Part shown: positions 34,011 through 42,140 of the stretch, piece by piece
How the letters are laid out: each line of letters begins with the position of its first letter
How positions within the stretch are numbered: position 1 is the stretch's first letter
NCBI GenBank assembly: GCA_937951615.1
Contig: CALFBH010000014.1
Coordinates: 99,610 to 163,609, forward strand
DNA length: 64,000 nucleotides
Origin: an uncultured Saprospiraceae bacterium
Lineage (GTDB): Bacteria; Bacteroidota; Bacteroidia; Chitinophagales; Saprospiraceae
Direction: 5' to 3'
Notes under the pieces: generated by a model
The model's database searches: none
Told to the model about the DNA's origin: nothing
What the model saw: only the letters and a program-made list of their open reading frames with translations
Position numbers and translations under genes: made by a program

Positions 34011-34673
34011 TCAAAAAAGTATTTCTACACTTTTTTCAGGCTTATTAAATTGACTTTCAGTAAGTCCATAAAATGCCAATAACTTATCAAAATCACCATA
34101 AGCTTCATTTGGGTCGTCCTTGTATGCCTTGCCAGAATTTCTATGTGTATAATAAGAATACCATAATAATTTTCCACTTGGAGAATATGCTCCACAAAAT
34201 TCAGATTGAGAGGAAATTACTCCCACACCAGACACTTTATAAAACCAGTCTTTTTTACCTTTGATGACTGACAATTCGTAAATTTTATTCTCTTGAATAC
34301 GAATATTCTCATTTGATTGAGTCTTAACGTTATTAAACTTTACAGGATATTTAATCTTATTTATAACTTCGTTTTTATGTGAAAATATCATTTCTTGAGT
34401 CAATACATTAGTCTCAAACAGAAAATCTTGGTGCTCTATCTTATCTTTTGCATCTTGGTTTTTAATTTTCAGACTATAGTCATTCATTTCAATTATATCC
34501 GTTTGTGTTAGCCCGTTATTTGAGAATTCTTTTTGGTCTAACTTCGGCTCATTTAATTGTATCGTTTGACTTTCTTCTGTTTTTGATATTTTGTTCTCCT
34601 TTTCTATCTTTACTGCCTCATTCGTACAGCTAAATAAACAAATCACAAGCAGCACTATTTGTAAAAACTTCAT
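34011..34673 (-). CDS. Small lipoprotein of unknown function
   Basis: 220 residues. The N-terminus MKFLQIVLLVICLFSCTNEA is a lipoprotein signal with lipidated Cys at about 16. A Lys/Glu-rich linker is followed by a beta-rich region (KIKYPVKFNNVKT, FYKVSGVGVISSQSEFCGAY) and a C-terminal helical part (DDPNEAYGDFDKLLAFYGL). Codon use is more AT-rich than in the flanking enzymes. No family recognised and no operon partner: the gene is minus strand between family gene D (convergent) and the O-antigen ligase-like gene. Confidence 0.75.
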   Translation of the reverse strand: MKFLQIVLLVICLFSCTNEAVKIEKENKISKTEESQTIQLNEPKLDQKEFSNNGLTQTDIIEMNDYSLKIKNQDAKDKIEHQDFLFETNVLTQEMIFSHKNEVINKIKYPVKFNNVKTQSNENIRIQENKIYELSVIKGKKDWFYKVSGVGVISSQSEFCGAYSPSGKLLWYSYYTHRNSGKAYKDDPNEAYGDFDKLLAFYGLTESQFNKPEKSVEILF

Positions 34674-34720
34674 GTTGTATTTTTAATTCTGGACTATGAG
34701 TATTTTGTCCACTTCGATAT

Positions 34721-35983
34721 TCAATATTCGGCTGTTCGATATTCAACAATATTCATCCCCTCCTTTCCATCCACAGCATTCAAAATAACCAATAAAAACA
34801 CCAGATAAAAAGCAGTGCCGACTGCACCTTCCAATGTCGGCTCCACCATAAAGGACATGAAAACCATCACATAAAAAGCGAGCAACAAACCATTTTTATA
34901 ATGTCCCCGATACCAAAGCGGAAAGAAAAAAGCAAACATAAAAGCCTGCAAACCCCAGATACCCGTCGCGACATAAAAAAGTAAAAACTGATTATGCGGT
35001 AACTTTGGTTTTACTTCTGGGTAATATTTGTTATAACATTCGCCCATTTTATCCTTGATATCTCCCATGCCTACGCCTATGATGACGTTATTTTGTCCAG
35101 CAGTTTTAAAAGCAATATGATAAGAAGCCAGTCGCTGCGTGTCGGAATATTCGCCCACATTGTCTTTGATGAAAAATTCAATAAAATTATGCTTAGTTAG
35201 GTGAACTTGTGTATGGAAACTTTTGGAAAACTGATAAGCCAGCAAAGGCAAAGAAACAATAAAGACAAGCATCAGTAAGCCCACTTTATATCGCCTCGTC
35301 AGCAAAATATATCGCGCAATCAACACAACAACTGCCATATACAAAGCTAGCAATCCACTACGCACCGACAGGACATGCAAAAACAATAATAAAAAAATGG
35401 AACAGCTCAGTAGCAGGTACTTTTCAAAAGGATATTTTATATAAAACTTGCGTTTAAATAAATACAAACCAGCCAGCACTGCCAGCGCGACCAGCAAACT
35501 GAATCGAATATGGTCAATCGGTGTAGGCACGGAACCGCTTTTACCAATTTGATCCATATACATGCCCCAGTACACAAAAATATCAACGATGACAAAGAGC
35601 GAGGATAAGGTCATCAAAATCACAAGCGTATAAAGTAGGCTATGATATTGCTTACGCGAAAAAGGAGGAATACCCGCAAAGGCAAGTGGTAAGAGTAAGA
35701 AGGGGAGTTTGATACGCAGTCGATCCAGTAAGTAAGCAGTGTTTTCAGAATACAAACCACTCAGCAGTACAATAAAAAAGATGAGGGTCAGGGCTACATG
35801 CGCTTTATTGTCCCAAAAACGTCGAAACACATCCCCAATATCCGGTCGCACCAAACCAATGACCGCCAAAGCCACCATACTGACCGTCATCATAAACTTA
35901 GATAAGATGATGGACAATATCAGCACCACACAGGCAATAAAAGCCAGGTTTTGGCGCGTAAAAGATGGAGGAAAGCCAGACAT
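34721..35983 (-). CDS. O-antigen ligase-like polytopic membrane protein (WaaL/RfaL type)
   Basis: 420 residues from ATG 35983. A longer frame to 36091 begins inside a GAGAAGCGAGAGGCGAGA repeat and encodes repeat-like residues, so it was rejected. About ten to twelve membrane segments surround a large periplasmic loop (about 255-350) with SDTQRLASYHIAFKTAGQNN and PHNQFLLFYVATGIWG. The H-N motif and the RSGLLALYMAVVV helix are typical of the Wzy_C/O-antigen ligase superfamily, which joins or polymerises undecaprenyl-linked glycans at the periplasmic face. Ligase versus polymerase cannot be told apart by eye. The C-terminal residues NIVEYRTAEY are encoded by a dispersed ATATTCGA repeat. Confidence 0.75.
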   Translation of the reverse strand: MSGFPPSFTRQNLAFIACVVLILSIILSKFMMTVSMVALAVIGLVRPDIGDVFRRFWDNKAHVALTLIFFIVLLSGLYSENTAYLLDRLRIKLPFLLLPLAFAGIPPFSRKQYHSLLYTLVILMTLSSLFVIVDIFVYWGMYMDQIGKSGSVPTPIDHIRFSLLVALAVLAGLYLFKRKFYIKYPFEKYLLLSCSIFLLLFLHVLSVRSGLLALYMAVVVLIARYILLTRRYKVGLLMLVFIVSLPLLAYQFSKSFHTQVHLTKHNFIEFFIKDNVGEYSDTQRLASYHIAFKTAGQNNVIIGVGMGDIKDKMGECYNKYYPEVKPKLPHNQFLLFYVATGIWGLQAFMFAFFFPLWYRGHYKNGLLLAFYVMVFMSFMVEPTLEGAVGTAFYLVFLLVILNAVDGKEGMNIVEYRTAEY

Positions 35984-36018
35984 CTTGCAAATTTGGTGGA
36001 AATGTGGGAGAAAACCTA

Positions 36019-36071
36019 ATAGTTGAGAAGCGAGAGGCGAGACCATTGCATTGCGAGAAGCGAGATTTATG
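36019..36071. repeat. GAAGCGAGAGGCGAGA repeat copy
   Basis: GAGAAGCGAGAGGCGAGACC and a shorter tandem copy lie between the ligase and hydrolase genes. Related copies are at 42049-42080 (inverted) and 57987-58062. Confidence 0.55.
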
Positions 36072-36170
36072 ATACTTTGTAAAGCTATCATTTGAAGGGC
36101 TATTCAAGATAGCGACGACCTAATTTGGTAGCCAATGGTTTCAACCATGGGCGAGATTACAAAAAAATCG

Positions 36171-36178
36171 TAAATTTG
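36171..36178 (+). promoter_or_regulatory. -7 element TAAATTTG of the alpha/beta hydrolase gene
   Basis: TAAATTTG matches TAnnTTTG and ends 12 bp before ATG 36191, implying a very short leader. It decides against the upstream in-frame ATG at 36125, which would lie before the promoter. Confidence 0.5.
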
Positions 36179-36190
36179 AAGAAAAGAGCC

Positions 36191-37102
36191 ATGCGCAGCA
36201 CCACACTACAAGAATGGAAAACCACTGGAGACTACATCAAAGTCGGGCCATGTAAACATCAAGTATTTGTCAAGCAAATCGGCAAGGCAGATGCTGCACC
36301 TGAGCAAACCTTATTATTATTACACGGCTTTCCGGAATCTTCCTTTTCCTTTCATGCAGTCGTCAATGGACTGGCAAAACGCTTTGAGCGAATCCTGCTT
36401 TTTGATATGATTGGTTATGGCTGGAGCGATAAGCCGACTGATAATTATTCCTATTCTTTGTTGGAACAAGCAGATATTGCCTTACAGGTCTGGCAGCATT
36501 TTGGTGTGAAGGGCGGGCATCTACTGGCGCATGACGTGGGCGATAGTGTGGCAACAGAATTGCTGGCAAGACAAGTCAATGATCTATTGCCAGGTTGGTT
36601 TGATGCAGGTTTTCAGACCCTTACTTTTACCAATGGCGGCATGGTCTTGGATTTAGCAGAGTTGAGAATTATTCAGAAAATTTTATTGTCCCGATATGGA
36701 CATTGGCTTCGACATTTTGCACTAAAGTCCATTTTCAAACATCAAGTGAAAAGTGCGCATGGCAATGATAAATTATCAGAAGCAGCCATTGAGTCCCTTT
36801 GGGCAGGCAATCAACTCCAAGACGGACATCGTAAAAACCACCTGACCATCAAATACCTAAACGACCGCAAGCAATTTGAAAAAACACGCTGGCTACCTGC
36901 ACTGAGTCAAGTCAAAATTCCCATTCATCTCTGCTGGGGCAATGCCGACGCTGTAGCAAAAATAGAAATGGCACATTACCTCAAAAAGCATATCTGCCCT
37001 CAAGCACAACTAACCGTCATGGAAGGCGTAGGACATTTCTGTCAGCTAGGCAGCCCAAATATTTGGACAAGATCAGTAAACCAGTTTTATGACAAGCTGT
37101 GA
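36191..37102 (+). CDS. Alpha/beta hydrolase of the epoxide hydrolase/haloalkane dehalogenase class
   Basis: 303 residues from ATG 36191. LLLLHGFPESSFSF holds the oxyanion HG motif. LLAHDVGDSVATELL carries a nucleophile-elbow Asp (Asp115) as in epoxide hydrolases and haloalkane dehalogenases rather than Ser. WGNADAVAKIEMA and GVGHFCQLGSP give the acid and His of the triad. The mostly helical middle (about 140-225) is the cap domain. Soluble, no signal peptide. It would hydrolyse a C-X or epoxide substrate through a covalent aspartyl ester; substrate unknown. Monocistronic between repeat-rich gaps. Confidence 0.8.
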   Translation: MRSTTLQEWKTTGDYIKVGPCKHQVFVKQIGKADAAPEQTLLLLHGFPESSFSFHAVVNGLAKRFERILLFDMIGYGWSDKPTDNYSYSLLEQADIALQVWQHFGVKGGHLLAHDVGDSVATELLARQVNDLLPGWFDAGFQTLTFTNGGMVLDLAELRIIQKILLSRYGHWLRHFALKSIFKHQVKSAHGNDKLSEAAIESLWAGNQLQDGHRKNHLTIKYLNDRKQFEKTRWLPALSQVKIPIHLCWGNADAVAKIEMAHYLKKHICPQAQLTVMEGVGHFCQLGSPNIWTRSVNQFYDKL

Positions 37103-37416
37103 TTTAACTATTCCACAAAGCCACAAAAACCCCCCTTTGCGCAAGCCCTTAGTGGTTCGTCAAGTTAATATTATTGGGTGATTAGGATGGTTTCATTGTT
37201 GAAATTGCTTCATTGCTATTGTTTTTTGCTGCGCAAAAAATCACGATAACAATTTAACAATCATAGCAATAGAACAATTTGCACCAAAACCTGACTCAAA
37301 AGATATAAAATTTATTTTACCCGACATTATTAACAGGAAGAACTATTTAGACATTTAGTGGTTAAAAAAACACCCCGATGCGCAACCCAATATGCTCTAA
37401 TTACTACTCCATTTCT
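37103..37416. repeat. Intergenic gap with an imperfect inverted repeat
   Basis: Arms AAATTGCTTCATTGCTAT (37202-37219) and ATAGCAATAGAACAATTT (37263-37280) match at 16 of 18 positions when inverted. Between them GATTTTTTGCGC/GCAGCAAAAAAC-like sequence (37220-37241) forms a further hairpin. No gene is seen in this 314-bp stretch. Confidence 0.55.
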
Positions 37417-37424
37417 TACCTTTG
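37417..37424 (+). promoter_or_regulatory. -7 element TACCTTTG of the GT-C-like gene
   Basis: TACCTTTG lies 7 bp before ATG 37432, so the transcript would be nearly leaderless. It argues for ATG 37432 over the upstream in-frame ATG 37378. No clear -33 TTTG. Confidence 0.4.
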
Positions 37425-37431
37425 CGATTCC

Positions 37432-40044
37432 ATGAATTTCCTTAGACGCCATGCACCCGTTATTATTTTGCAGCTATGCACCTATGGCATACTGTTTATC
37501 GCATTGGGCGGCTTTATCTTTGAAGCCAACAGCCGACTATTTAACCCAGGTGGAGATGGCATCAAAAATTACTTCACCTTTGCGTATCAACTCAAACACG
37601 GCAAAGGCTGGTGGTTCGATGGGATGACTTATCCCTATGGCGAGCATCTTTTATTTACAGACAGTTTTGCGGCTTATGCCTGGCTGCTGAATTTTATCGA
37701 CGATCATCTCGTTACTCTGCATCCCTATTCCGTTGGAATAATCAATCTCACCGTCTTACTGACTTTTGGTTTGTGTTCCTGGTTTTTGTATAAAATATTG
37801 CGCTACTATGGTTTGGCAAACTGGTACGCTGTGCCAGCCGCTTTATGCATTTGTTTCTTATCGCCACAAGTCATCCGACTCGAATTTCATTATAGCCTGG
37901 CTTTCGCGTTTTATGTGCCGATGCTGTGGTATTTTATACTAAAAATACTGAAAAAAACAGAGCAACCAACAAAGAAGAGCCTTCCTTTTAATGGGGGAAA
38001 AGATAAAACCTTGCTTCGCAAAAGCGGTGGGTTTAAACCCACCGCTTTTGCGAAGCAAGGCAGAAGTCGTTTTTTTTCATCAAGTCTGTTTTGGACATTA
38101 ATCATCATCATCGCCATCTGTTTTTTCGGCTTGATTCATCCCTATTATCTGCCGCTGGGTAGCTTTTTTGTTTTGGCTTTCGCCACAATTTATACCCTGC
38201 AAAATATTCGTCGTTTAGGGGCTTATGCCCGACCATTGTTGTTTTTGTTTGTAGCCGCTTTGTTGCCCATTGTTCTATTGGGCATCTTTACCGCCGTGAC
38301 TGATCCAGTGGCCGATCGGCACATCGCGCCTTATGGACTGTGGGTGTATGTCAGTAAATTTGAAGCTATATTTTTCTCCAATATCAAGCCTGTCCGCACT
38401 TGGTGGGATTTTGCCAAACTGCCCAGCACAGATATGGAGGGTGTGTCTTATGTGGGGTTCTGGGGTTTATTGATTTTGATCTTGACAGGCTTTCGCCTAA
38501 TATGGAGACTGTGGAAAAAGCGATTCAACAAAGCCTTGCACCTCACCGCCGATCCTACACTGAACAGCTTCCTCTGGGCGTCCGTTTTATTGTTGATCTT
38601 ATCCTTTGCGCTGCCTTTCCTCTGGTTTGGTTTCTTACTCGATTGGGTGCCTAAATTGCGACAATTTCGTTCGCTTGGTCGCTTTGCCTGGGCTTTTTAT
38701 TATGTGTATTCCGTTTACATGGCCTATTATTTTTATTTGATGATCAAATGGCTATTTCAAAAAGCAAATAGAAAAGGTGTGGCTAGTAAATTGCATAATA
38801 ACCAGTCAGAAGTTCAGCAATTCCCCCTCCAGAAGGGGACAAAAGAACGACAATATCCCCCTTTGGAGGCAAGCATTGAGCGTAGTCGAAATGGGGCGCA
38901 GGGGGAGGACAAGCGTGCAGGTCGAACAATATTCAAAAAAGTAGGAATAGCACTGGCAATATTGGTCTTAGGATTTTGGGGCTTTGAAGCAGGTATAAAT
39001 ATCCATACCACAGCACAGACGATGTACAAACACAAAAACGAAAATTATGTGTTTAAAGACAATAACGATTACGGAAAGTATATGAAAGAAGCTGGATATA
39101 AGTCGGATGATTTTCAAGCAATTCTACCGCTGCCTTATTTTAATAATGGTTCTGAAAAATGGTATATCTACCGCGATGGACGGGCGGCTGCGCAGGCTTA
39201 CAAATGCGCATTCGAAACTGGGCTGCCCATATCCGCTTTACATTCTCCACGGACGTCCATTTCACAGGCAGCTAAAATGGCGCAATTACTCAGCAGCGAT
39301 TTGATAGAAAAAAAGATACTGCCTGATCTGACTGAGCAGCCGTTTCTTTTATTGGTGTATAATCATGGCAACTTAAAACCCGACGAACAGCAATTGGTCA
39401 AAAAAGCAAAACAGATTTATAAAAATAAAGAAATTAGCCTCTACGAATTGCCGCTGACAGCTTTTGAAACCCGTTTTGAAAGCATAAGAAATACATTTCA
39501 AACTAAAAAAGACAGTCTGGTAAAAGGCGATAATTTCCTAAGCACATCTGAGCCAAAAGTAGTTATACTAAACACTTTTGACGAGCAACCCAGCGACCTG
39601 ACATTTGCCGGAACAGGCGCGGCAAATAGTGGCGACAGCCCGAAACTAACTTTGTATGATGGCGTACTGCCCAATGTGGGACAACAAGTCTGGATGGAAG
39701 CAACGGTCTGGCTGGCAGGAGATGATTATCGGGCAGGTTTCCCCAAATTTTTTCATTATCAATACAATGATAAAGGAGAACAGGTCGGCTTGAATGTGGT
39801 CAATTCAAAACACGATACCGAAATTTATAATGAAGGAGAATGGGTATTGGCAAGAATTATTTTCAAGTATAAAAATGCAGGCAATCGTGTCCATATTTAT
39901 CTGGAATCTGAAGACCAGAAGACGCTTGGCATTATTGCAGATGAATTTCTACTCCGCCCGGCAGATACAGACGTTTTTTACAGTGAAAATGAAGCGGAAT
40001 TTTTGTATAATAGCTATAAAATTCCTAAACAGGAACAGCATTAG
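37432..40044 (+). CDS. Large GT-C-like polytopic membrane protein with C-terminal extracytoplasmic domain
   Basis: 870 residues from ATG 37432. A first membrane helix (about 8-35) is followed by a periplasmic loop with NPGGDGIKNYFTFAYQLKHG and TYPYGEHLLFTDSF. The early acidic GGDG motif and the loop resemble GT-C glycosyltransferases. Roughly ten membrane helices extend to about residue 520, then a soluble domain (about 540-870) of mixed alpha/beta and jelly-roll character. It probably uses a polyprenyl-linked sugar, but no specific family is recognised. Two stretches (about residues 185-212 and 463-495) are encoded by palindromic repeats inserted in frame in cytoplasmic loops. The last 20 bp overlap the convergent Crp/Fnr gene. 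Confidence 0.7.
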   Translation: MNFLRRHAPVIILQLCTYGILFIALGGFIFEANSRLFNPGGDGIKNYFTFAYQLKHGKGWWFDGMTYPYGEHLLFTDSFAAYAWLLNFIDDHLVTLHPYSVGIINLTVLLTFGLCSWFLYKILRYYGLANWYAVPAALCICFLSPQVIRLEFHYSLAFAFYVPMLWYFILKILKKTEQPTKKSLPFNGGKDKTLLRKSGGFKPTAFAKQGRSRFFSSSLFWTLIIIIAICFFGLIHPYYLPLGSFFVLAFATIYTLQNIRRLGAYARPLLFLFVAALLPIVLLGIFTAVTDPVADRHIAPYGLWVYVSKFEAIFFSNIKPVRTWWDFAKLPSTDMEGVSYVGFWGLLILILTGFRLIWRLWKKRFNKALHLTADPTLNSFLWASVLLLILSFALPFLWFGFLLDWVPKLRQFRSLGRFAWAFYYVYSVYMAYYFYLMIKWLFQKANRKGVASKLHNNQSEVQQFPLQKGTKERQYPPLEASIERSRNGAQGEDKRAGRTIFKKVGIALAILVLGFWGFEAGINIHTTAQTMYKHKNENYVFKDNNDYGKYMKEAGYKSDDFQAILPLPYFNNGSEKWYIYRDGRAAAQAYKCAFETGLPISALHSPRTSISQAAKMAQLLSSDLIEKKILPDLTEQPFLLLVYNHGNLKPDEQQLVKKAKQIYKNKEISLYELPLTAFETRFESIRNTFQTKKDSLVKGDNFLSTSEPKVVILNTFDEQPSDLTFAGTGAANSGDSPKLTLYDGVLPNVGQQVWMEATVWLAGDDYRAGFPKFFHYQYNDKGEQVGLNVVNSKHDTEIYNEGEWVLARIIFKYKNAGNRVHIYLESEDQKTLGIIADEFLLRPADTDVFYSENEAEFLYNSYKIPKQEQH
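38009..38060. repeat. Perfect 52-bp palindrome inside the GT-C-like coding sequence
   Basis: Each 26-base half begins CCTTGCTTCGCAAAAGCGG and is the exact reverse complement of the other, with centre GGGTTTAAACCC. It has the GGyTnAArCC core and GCTTCGCAAAAGC arms of the intergenic cluster at 11028-11082. It is translated in frame (RKSGGFKPTAFAKQG) in a loop between membrane helices. Confidence 0.9.
38821..38910. repeat. Second repeat insertion inside the GT-C-like gene
   Basis: CCCCCTCCAGAAGGGG and CCCCCTTTGGAGG followed by GGGGCGCAGGGGGAGG, with AGCATTGAGCGTAGTCGAAA between. These are common intergenic repeat words. They encode a polar, low-complexity loop (QKGTKERQYPPLEASIERSR) between a membrane helix and the next one. 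Confidence 0.6.
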
Positions 40045-40717
40045 CTTTAAGCGTATCCATATCCCGAATCAAGAGCCGTCTGCGATTGAACGTAATAATA
40101 TCCTGATTCCGCAATTCATTCAATACAGTCGTGACGGTTTGTCGGGAAGTAGCCGTTAGGTTGGCAATTTCCTGATGGGTGTAAAACTTACGAACGACCG
40201 TTTCATAACCAACCCGTTGTCCATTCTCTGTAGCAAGGTCACAAAGAAATTCAACAATACGGGTTCTTGAATCTTTGAAGACCATAGATTCCAGTCTACG
40301 TTCCATTTTCATCAGGCGCGAACCAATCAGGTTCATCATATACATACTCAATTGCGAGCGGTTGCGCATCAGTCCCTGCATTTCTTCTACGGTAATAATG
40401 CAGGCTTCTGTCTTTTCTTGTGCGATGGCAAAATCTCTGCGCTGCGTCTCTCCAATCAATCCTAGTTCGCCAAAAACCTGTCCTTTAGTGAGAATGGCTT
40501 TTGTGATTTCTTTCCCTTCGTCCGAGTAGGAGCCGACTTTGATACTTCCTTCGGTTATAAAATAAATTTTGTCAGCATTTTCGTCCGGCAGATAAATGTA
40601 TTCTCCTTTCTTAAAAACTTTATGGACTAAATTATTACGCGAGTGGGCTTGCTTGTTTGGACAAAAAATGCCAACAACATCTATATTATCCATGAACCAA
40701 ATGGGCTTCTCATTCAT
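40025..40717 (-). CDS. Crp/Fnr family transcription regulator
   Basis: 230 residues. An N-terminal cyclic-nucleotide-binding-type beta barrel (about 20-135) has GEYIYLPDENADKIYFI, GSIKVGSYSDEGKEI and GQVFGELGLIGETQRRDFA. The dimer helix (about 125-150) is followed by a winged helix-turn-helix (about 165-220, FYTHQEIANLTATSRQTVTT). The phosphate-cassette consensus GELALL...R(S/T)A is altered to GELGLIGETQRRDFA, so cAMP binding is not assured. No Fnr-type Cys cluster is evident at the N-terminus. It overlaps the convergent GT-C-like gene by 20 bp. Targets unknown. Confidence 0.9.
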   Translation of the reverse strand: MNEKPIWFMDNIDVVGIFCPNKQAHSRNNLVHKVFKKGEYIYLPDENADKIYFITEGSIKVGSYSDEGKEITKAILTKGQVFGELGLIGETQRRDFAIAQEKTEACIITVEEMQGLMRNRSQLSMYMMNLIGSRLMKMERRLESMVFKDSRTRIVEFLCDLATENGQRVGYETVVRKFYTHQEIANLTATSRQTVTTVLNELRNQDIITFNRRRLLIRDMDTLKANAVPV

Positions 40718-40820
40718 CTGAGTTAAATTTTAAGTTAGTAGCTCTGGTTATATAATCGAAAATTTGCCTGCTTATCGTATTCGTCTCTGTAAAAATACAG
40801 TTTTTTGTCCATTTCACGAC

Positions 40821-41930
40821 TTAAATACGGGTCATTAGGTCGTCATATTGATGGATGGATTGACTCCAATCGTAATTTTTAACATATTTTCTATAAATAA
40901 AGACACGGTTTTCATCAAAATTCCGAATCCATAAGTCAAGTTTTTTGATAAACTCAACATTGTTTTTGTAAAAATGTTGAGTATGGTGTTTTGTAGGAAT
41001 GTGTTCGGGGTAAGCTAAACGTCTGGGAAGCAAGGGGAAAGCATTGCAATAAATAGCTTCAACAATACTGCCGCCAAAGAAATCCTGATGACTGGTGACG
41101 GGTAAAATATCTGCCTGCCAGAGGAGGTGGGCATAAGTTTCAAAATCTGGCGCATAGCCAAAATGAATGATGTGAGACTTTAGTTTTTTTTGAGCTTCCG
41201 CAAAAATAGGGGGATGTTTTGCATAATTTTCGCCTAATACAATCAACTTGAAGGACAATTCACGTTCAGAGAGAACATACAAAGCCTCGAAAAACTCCTT
41301 TGGATTTTTATCGTATTCCCAACGATGATTCCACAAAATGACAGGTTCAGAATGTGTTTTTTCAACTTTGTATTGATCGAGTCGAGATAAATCCATGCCT
41401 AAATGTAAAACCTCACTTTTCTGTTTGATCTTGTCTATGCTATCCAGCCCTTTCTGGTCGGGATAGATTTTTAAAAAAGCAGGCAAAGCCTCCAAAAAGG
41501 AATTTTGATGGTAAGCAGAATTAAAAAGTACTTTATCGGCTGCCAATGCACTGACATAATTGATAAAGGCATAATGGAAGTTCTGATTTAACTTCACGCC
41601 CGCATCTGTTGGCGACCAGGGATAAGTCAATTGGTTTTCATGAAAATAGATAGCCGTAGGAATATGGGCGGACTTGTGTCGAGTCAAAGCCAAAAAAGTC
41701 GTCAAATCCAACATAGAAGTCGCCAGAATAAGATCCGTTTTCTGGTCTAGTTCATTAAACTGTTTTGCCAGCGCAACTGCCCCGCCATGCATCCGCCATT
41801 TCCAGTACTTGCCTGGTAAAGAAAGTATCTGCACCCGATGACGACTATGATGCGCATAACCTTCTGCCCAAGCTTTATGACTGCCTGTGAAAAAAGGCTC
41901 TAATAAGACGATGTTAAGCGAATGATTCAT
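40821..41930 (-). CDS. GT4-type glycosyltransferase with DUF3524, tRNA-queuosine mannosyltransferase-like
   Basis: 369 residues from ATG 41930; a second ATG 12 bases upstream is possible. The N-terminus NIVLLEPFFTGSHKAWAEGY, then LPGKYWKWRMHGGAVALA, DLILATSMLDLTTFLAL and YFHENQLTYPWSP form the DUF3524 signature. The C-terminal half is GT-B (ILWNHRWEYDKNP, DILPVTSHQDFFGGSIVEA). Human GTDC1 (QTMAN), which mannosylates queuosine at tRNA-Asp position 34, has the same DUF3524 domain; the bacterial function is inferred. queE lies 10 kb away in the same window. Monocistronic. No signal peptide; cytoplasmic. Confidence 0.8.
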   Translation of the reverse strand: MNHSLNIVLLEPFFTGSHKAWAEGYAHHSRHRVQILSLPGKYWKWRMHGGAVALAKQFNELDQKTDLILATSMLDLTTFLALTRHKSAHIPTAIYFHENQLTYPWSPTDAGVKLNQNFHYAFINYVSALAADKVLFNSAYHQNSFLEALPAFLKIYPDQKGLDSIDKIKQKSEVLHLGMDLSRLDQYKVEKTHSEPVILWNHRWEYDKNPKEFFEALYVLSERELSFKLIVLGENYAKHPPIFAEAQKKLKSHIIHFGYAPDFETYAHLLWQADILPVTSHQDFFGGSIVEAIYCNAFPLLPRRLAYPEHIPTKHHTQHFYKNNVEFIKKLDLWIRNFDENRVFIYRKYVKNYDWSQSIHQYDDLMTRI

Positions 41931-42048
41931 AACAATGACCAAGATGCGAAAATATGCTAAACTTTAAAATGTTTTAAGGGAATAAGTGGACTTTGGACGA
42001 AAAGAAGCAGGAAGCAAGATTGTATAGTTTTGATTATGAAGTGTTTAG

Positions 42049-42080
42049 CGTCTCGCTTCCCGCCTCTCGCTTCTCGCATC
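42049..42080. repeat. TCTCGCTTCCCGCCTCTCGC repeat copy
   Basis: Inverted copy of the GCGAGAGGCGAGA repeat seen at 36019 and 57987, upstream of the permease gene. A frame beginning at 42030 runs through it and would add repeat-like residues, so a later start was chosen. Confidence 0.55.
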
Positions 42081-42140
42081 CAAAGTCTACTAAGAAAAAA
42101 TAGGCTACTAATTTTTTTTGCTGTATTTTTAGCCGTTTCA

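Noticed and set aside
36125..36190. Upstream in-frame start of the alpha/beta hydrolase
   Set aside because: A TAAATTTG promoter element lies between the two starts, and the added residues show no family similarity.
42030..42140. Longer N-terminus of the OppC-type permease
   Set aside because: It is translated from the CTCGCTTCCCGCCTCTCGC repeat; the family-like N-terminus begins at the double ATG 42141.
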